From Telluria antibiotica (GTDB taxonomy: Bacteria; Pseudomonadota; Gammaproteobacteria; Burkholderiales; Burkholderiaceae_D): a DNA stretch of 64,000 bases. A program made the position numbers and the translations under genes. How positions within the stretch are numbered: the stretch's first letter is position 1; each line of letters begins with the position of its first letter. Positions 61,834 through 64,000 of this stretch are shown here, one piece after another. The stretch is taken from assembly GCF_011682055.1 (NCBI RefSeq), contig NZ_JAAQOM010000003.1, positions 248,001 through 312,000 of the forward strand. Reading direction: 5' to 3'. A model generated the notes under the pieces. The model saw only the letters and a list, made by a program, of their open reading frames with translations. It was not told the DNA's origin and ran no database searches.

Positions 61834-63591
61834 ATGATCCGTACCGCGTTCCTGCTGGCCTTGCTGGCCGCTCCCGTGACGCATGCCGCCCCCGACCTGG
61901 TCACCGTCTCGGAACGCTCCGGCTTCCAGGCCACTGGCCGTTACGATGAAGTCGTCACGCTGTGCCGCGCCTTCCAGCAGGCGTATCCGAAACAGGTAAG
62001 CTGCTTCCAGTTCGGCACGACACCGGAAGGGAGGCCCATGCTGGCGCTGGCCGTCAATGCCCGCGGCACGCTCACGCCGGACGCCGCACGCAAGGCGGGG
62101 CTGCCGGTCACGCTGGTGCAGGGCGGCATCCACGCCGGCGAGATCGACGGCAAGGACGCCGGTTTCCTCGCGCTGCGCGAGATCCTGGAGGGCAAGGTCG
62201 CGCCGGGCGTGCTCGACAAGCAGGTCCTGCTGTTCGTCCCCGTGTTCAACGTGGACGGCCACGAGCGCTTCGCCAGGTGGAACCGTCCGAACCAGCGCGG
62301 CCCCGTCGAGATGGGCTGGCGCACGACGGCGCAGAACTTCAACCTGAACCGCGACTACGTGAAGGCCGACGCGCCCGAGATGCAAGCCATGCTGGCGCTC
62401 GTGAACGCCTGGGACCCGCTGACCTATGTCGACCTGCACGTGACGGACGGCGCCAAGTTCCAGCACGACGTGTCGATCCAGGTCGAGCCCGTGTACTCGG
62501 GCGACCGGGAATTCCGCGAGGCCGGCCTGGCGCTGCGCGCGAACGTGATCGCCGACGTCGGCAAGCAGGGTTCGATACCGCAGGCTTACTACATGTCGTT
62601 CAAGGAGACGGACGACCCCGCATCGGGCTTCGTCGACGGCGTGTCCGACCCGCGCTTTTCGACCGGCTACTTCCAGCTGCGCAACCGGATGGCAATGCTC
62701 GTCGAGACGCATTCGTGGAAGGACTACCCGACCCGCGTGCGCATCACGCACAACGCGGTCGTGTCCGTGCTCCGGCAGGTGGCTGCGCACGGCGCGGCCT
62801 GGATGCAGGCGGCGCGCGACGCCGACGCCCGAGCGAGGCACATCGCCGGCCAGCCCGTCGCGCTGACGTACCGCACGACGGACCGGACGACGATGGTCGA
62901 CTTCCAGGGCTATGCCTACACGCGCACGATGTCCGACGTGTCGGGCCAGCTGATGACGCGCTACGACGAGACGACGCCGCAAGTGTGGCACGTGCCGCTG
63001 CGCGACGAGGTCGTGGCCGACCTGCTGGTGCCGGCGCCGGGCGCGGGCTACGTCGTGCCCGCCGCGTGGGCGCAGATGGTCGCGGCCAAGCTCGCGCAGC
63101 ACGGCATCGTGTTCCGCAGGCTGGACAAGTCCATCGACGCGGCGCCCGTGCAAACGTTCCGCGCCGAACAGGCCACGTTCGCGGCGTCGTCGTTCGAATC
63201 GCACCAGCGGCTGACGGTGGCGGGCACCTGGAAAGCGGAGCCTCGCAACCTCGTCAAGGGCGCGCTGTTCGTGCCGATCGCCCAGCCCAAGGCGCGGCTC
63301 GTGATGGCCCTGTTCGAGCCGCAGGCCCCCGATTCGCTGCTGGCCTGGGGCGAGTTCAACAACGCCTTCGAGTCCAAGGAATACATGGAGGACTACGTGG
63401 CCGAGGACGTCGCGCGCGCGCAGATGGCGCGCGACCCCGCACTGGCCGCCGCGTTCCGCAACAGGCTCGAGCACGACCCGGCGTTCGCAGGGAGCCCACA
63501 TGCACGCCTGGAATTCTTCGCGCGCCGCCACCCGTCCTGGGATGAGCGGCTGAACCTGTATCCCGTGTTGCGCACCGACGTGGCGCTGTAA
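61834..63591 (+). CDS. M14-family metallocarboxypeptidase, secreted
   Basis: A 585-residue protein with signal peptide IRTAFLLALLAAPVTHA. The zinc ligands are His100 and Glu103 (GGIHAGEIDGKD) and a later His in YVDLHVTDG. The substrate region has NFNLNRDYVK, and a Glu in LVETHSWKDYP is the likely general base. The C-terminal 200 residues form an extra domain. It would cleave C-terminal residues from peptides in the periplasm. The ATG at 61834 starts the signal peptide; an earlier TTG would add 11 basic residues. Confidence 0.88.
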   Translation: MIRTAFLLALLAAPVTHAAPDLVTVSERSGFQATGRYDEVVTLCRAFQQAYPKQVSCFQFGTTPEGRPMLALAVNARGTLTPDAARKAGLPVTLVQGGIHAGEIDGKDAGFLALREILEGKVAPGVLDKQVLLFVPVFNVDGHERFARWNRPNQRGPVEMGWRTTAQNFNLNRDYVKADAPEMQAMLALVNAWDPLTYVDLHVTDGAKFQHDVSIQVEPVYSGDREFREAGLALRANVIADVGKQGSIPQAYYMSFKETDDPASGFVDGVSDPRFSTGYFQLRNRMAMLVETHSWKDYPTRVRITHNAVVSVLRQVAAHGAAWMQAARDADARARHIAGQPVALTYRTTDRTTMVDFQGYAYTRTMSDVSGQLMTRYDETTPQVWHVPLRDEVVADLLVPAPGAGYVVPAAWAQMVAAKLAQHGIVFRRLDKSIDAAPVQTFRAEQATFAASSFESHQRLTVAGTWKAEPRNLVKGALFVPIAQPKARLVMALFEPQAPDSLLAWGEFNNAFESKEYMEDYVAEDVARAQMARDPALAAAFRNRLEHDPAFAGSPHARLEFFARRHPSWDERLNLYPVLRTDVAL

Positions 63592-63766
63592 CACGCTCCG
63601 CGGGCCCGCACGCGCATGCGGGCCTTGCACCGTTGGACCTCTGCCTTTCCCGTTCGTCGGCGCGACATGCGCGCGGTCTGATCCCGCGCAAGCGCCGTCG
63701 ATTCCGCTGCAACCGCCGCGCACGGCGCCGCTCTTACCGCATGTGTGATCGACAAAGGAGAGCGCC

Positions 63767-63856
63767 ATGCGGACCCTTCAAGGCTTTGCATCCGGCCGTC
63801 GCGCCGCACAGGCCGTGGCCGGACGCCGCCGAACGCGCACGCGCGGTGGAGGGTGA
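63767..63856 (+). CDS. Possible 29-residue Arg-rich leader peptide
   Basis: A short frame with a very good Shine-Dalgarno (AAAGGAG, 6 nt from the ATG) codes for MRTLQGFASGRRAA... ending in RTRTRGGG. Its stop lies 2 nt before the start of the next gene, and that gene's ribosome site lies inside its last codons, which would give translational coupling. It could also be an accident in GC-rich DNA; no homologue is recognised. Confidence 0.35.
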   Translation: MRTLQGFASGRRAAQAVAGRRRTRTRGGG

Positions 63857-63858
63857 GC

Positions 63859-64000
63859 ATGGGCGCCGCGGCGGCCCGCGCCAGTTGCTGCATCGTGTGC
63901 GGCACGGCGGCATCTGAACGCATCGAGCGCTTGCTGCTCAGCCTCGCGACCGCCAGCCCGCACCTGCTGGTCTACCTGGTCGACGATGCGCGCCGGCCCG
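63859..64000 (+). CDS. Unidentified protein, N-terminal fragment
   Basis: An open frame that runs off the window end, starting MGAAAARASCCIVCGTAASE and continuing with an amphipathic stretch and LLVYLVDDARRP. GGAGGGTGA precedes the ATG; a GTG two codons earlier is an alternative. The CCIVC segment could bind metal or carry a thiol, but 47 residues are too few to place it in a family. Confidence 0.5.
   Translation, partial: MGAAAARASCCIVCGTAASERIERLLLSLATASPHLLVYLVDDARRP

Noticed and set aside
63603..63624. Terminator after the M14 gene
   Set aside because: GGCCCGCA/TGCGGGCC forms an 8-bp hairpin, but no T-run follows, so it is not listed as a terminator.
63633..63917. 94-codon frame downstream of the M14 gene
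   Set aside because: Arg-rich translation typical of a wrong frame; it conflicts with the better supported start at 63859.
1..64000. tRNA genes, rRNA genes and CRISPR arrays
   Set aside because: Intergenic gaps were read for cloverleaf-like ends and regularly spaced repeats; none was found.

Overview
The window looks like the chromosome of a Massilia/Telluria-type member of the Oxalobacteraceae (Betaproteobacteria). Supporting signs are high GC with strong C/G third-position bias, a Burkholderiales-type general porin, a DksA with a degenerate zinc finger, an S-adenosylhomocysteine (SAH) riboswitch ahead of ahcY-metF, and a gsp gene order H-I-J-K-L-M-N-D-E-F-C. These assignments come from reading motifs; no database search was possible.

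Layout. (1) 1-10.6 kb: most of a type II secretion operon (gspH end to gspC), every gene on the + strand and most overlapping by 4 nt. (2) 10.6-20.5 kb: mostly minus-strand housekeeping genes: an XRE-type regulator, a small cupin on the + strand, hslVU with a convincing sigma-32 promoter and a 69-residue basic protein behind it, a tandem STAS-like protein, dksA, a His-rich COG0523/CobW GTPase, xerC with a DUF484 partner, and a general porin. (3) 21-30.2 kb: a Sel1-repeat protein, then dapF and two LpxL/HtrB-type acyltransferases on the minus strand, then the methyl cycle: metK, and an SAH riboswitch followed by ahcY, a 4-TM holin-like gene and metF. (4) 30.2-31.3 kb: a complete IS1595-type insertion sequence sitting in the T-tract of the metF terminator. 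(5) 31.3-37.7 kb: 5-formyltetrahydrofolate cyclo-ligase, soluble lytic transglycosylase, an NAD-binding epimerase-like protein, a glutathione S-transferase, CCA-adding enzyme and a GNAT protein.

(6) 37.7-55.7 kb is the accessory heart of the window. A LacI regulator faces a sugar ABC importer, a PfkB sugar kinase and a LamB-like porin. Beyond it lies what reads as a compact acetylated (galacto)mannan utilisation locus. On the minus strand are a second LacI regulator, an AGE-family (mannose isomerase-like) enzyme and a second PfkB kinase. On the + strand are an FucP-type MFS sugar transporter, a GH3 exo-glycosidase, a GH5 endo-mannanase, a GH27 alpha-galactosidase and a CE2-like esterase. Two inverted-repeat operators of the form GTTTAGT-N7/8-ACTAAAC lie between the two arms. 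The inferred flow is: the esterase and GH27 strip the polymer, GH5 and GH3 cut it to mannose, the MFS carrier imports it, the AGE enzyme turns mannose into fructose, and the PfkB kinase makes fructose 6-phosphate.

(7) 55.8-64 kb: an Lrp regulator divergent from a giant fused indolepyruvate ferredoxin oxidoreductase, an S41 lipoprotein protease that may have a leaderless mRNA, an M14 carboxypeptidase-like protein, and the start of an unidentified gene cut by the window edge. A bimodular palindromic repeat occurs twice, at 43.5 and 56.4 kb. No tRNA, rRNA or CRISPR array was seen.
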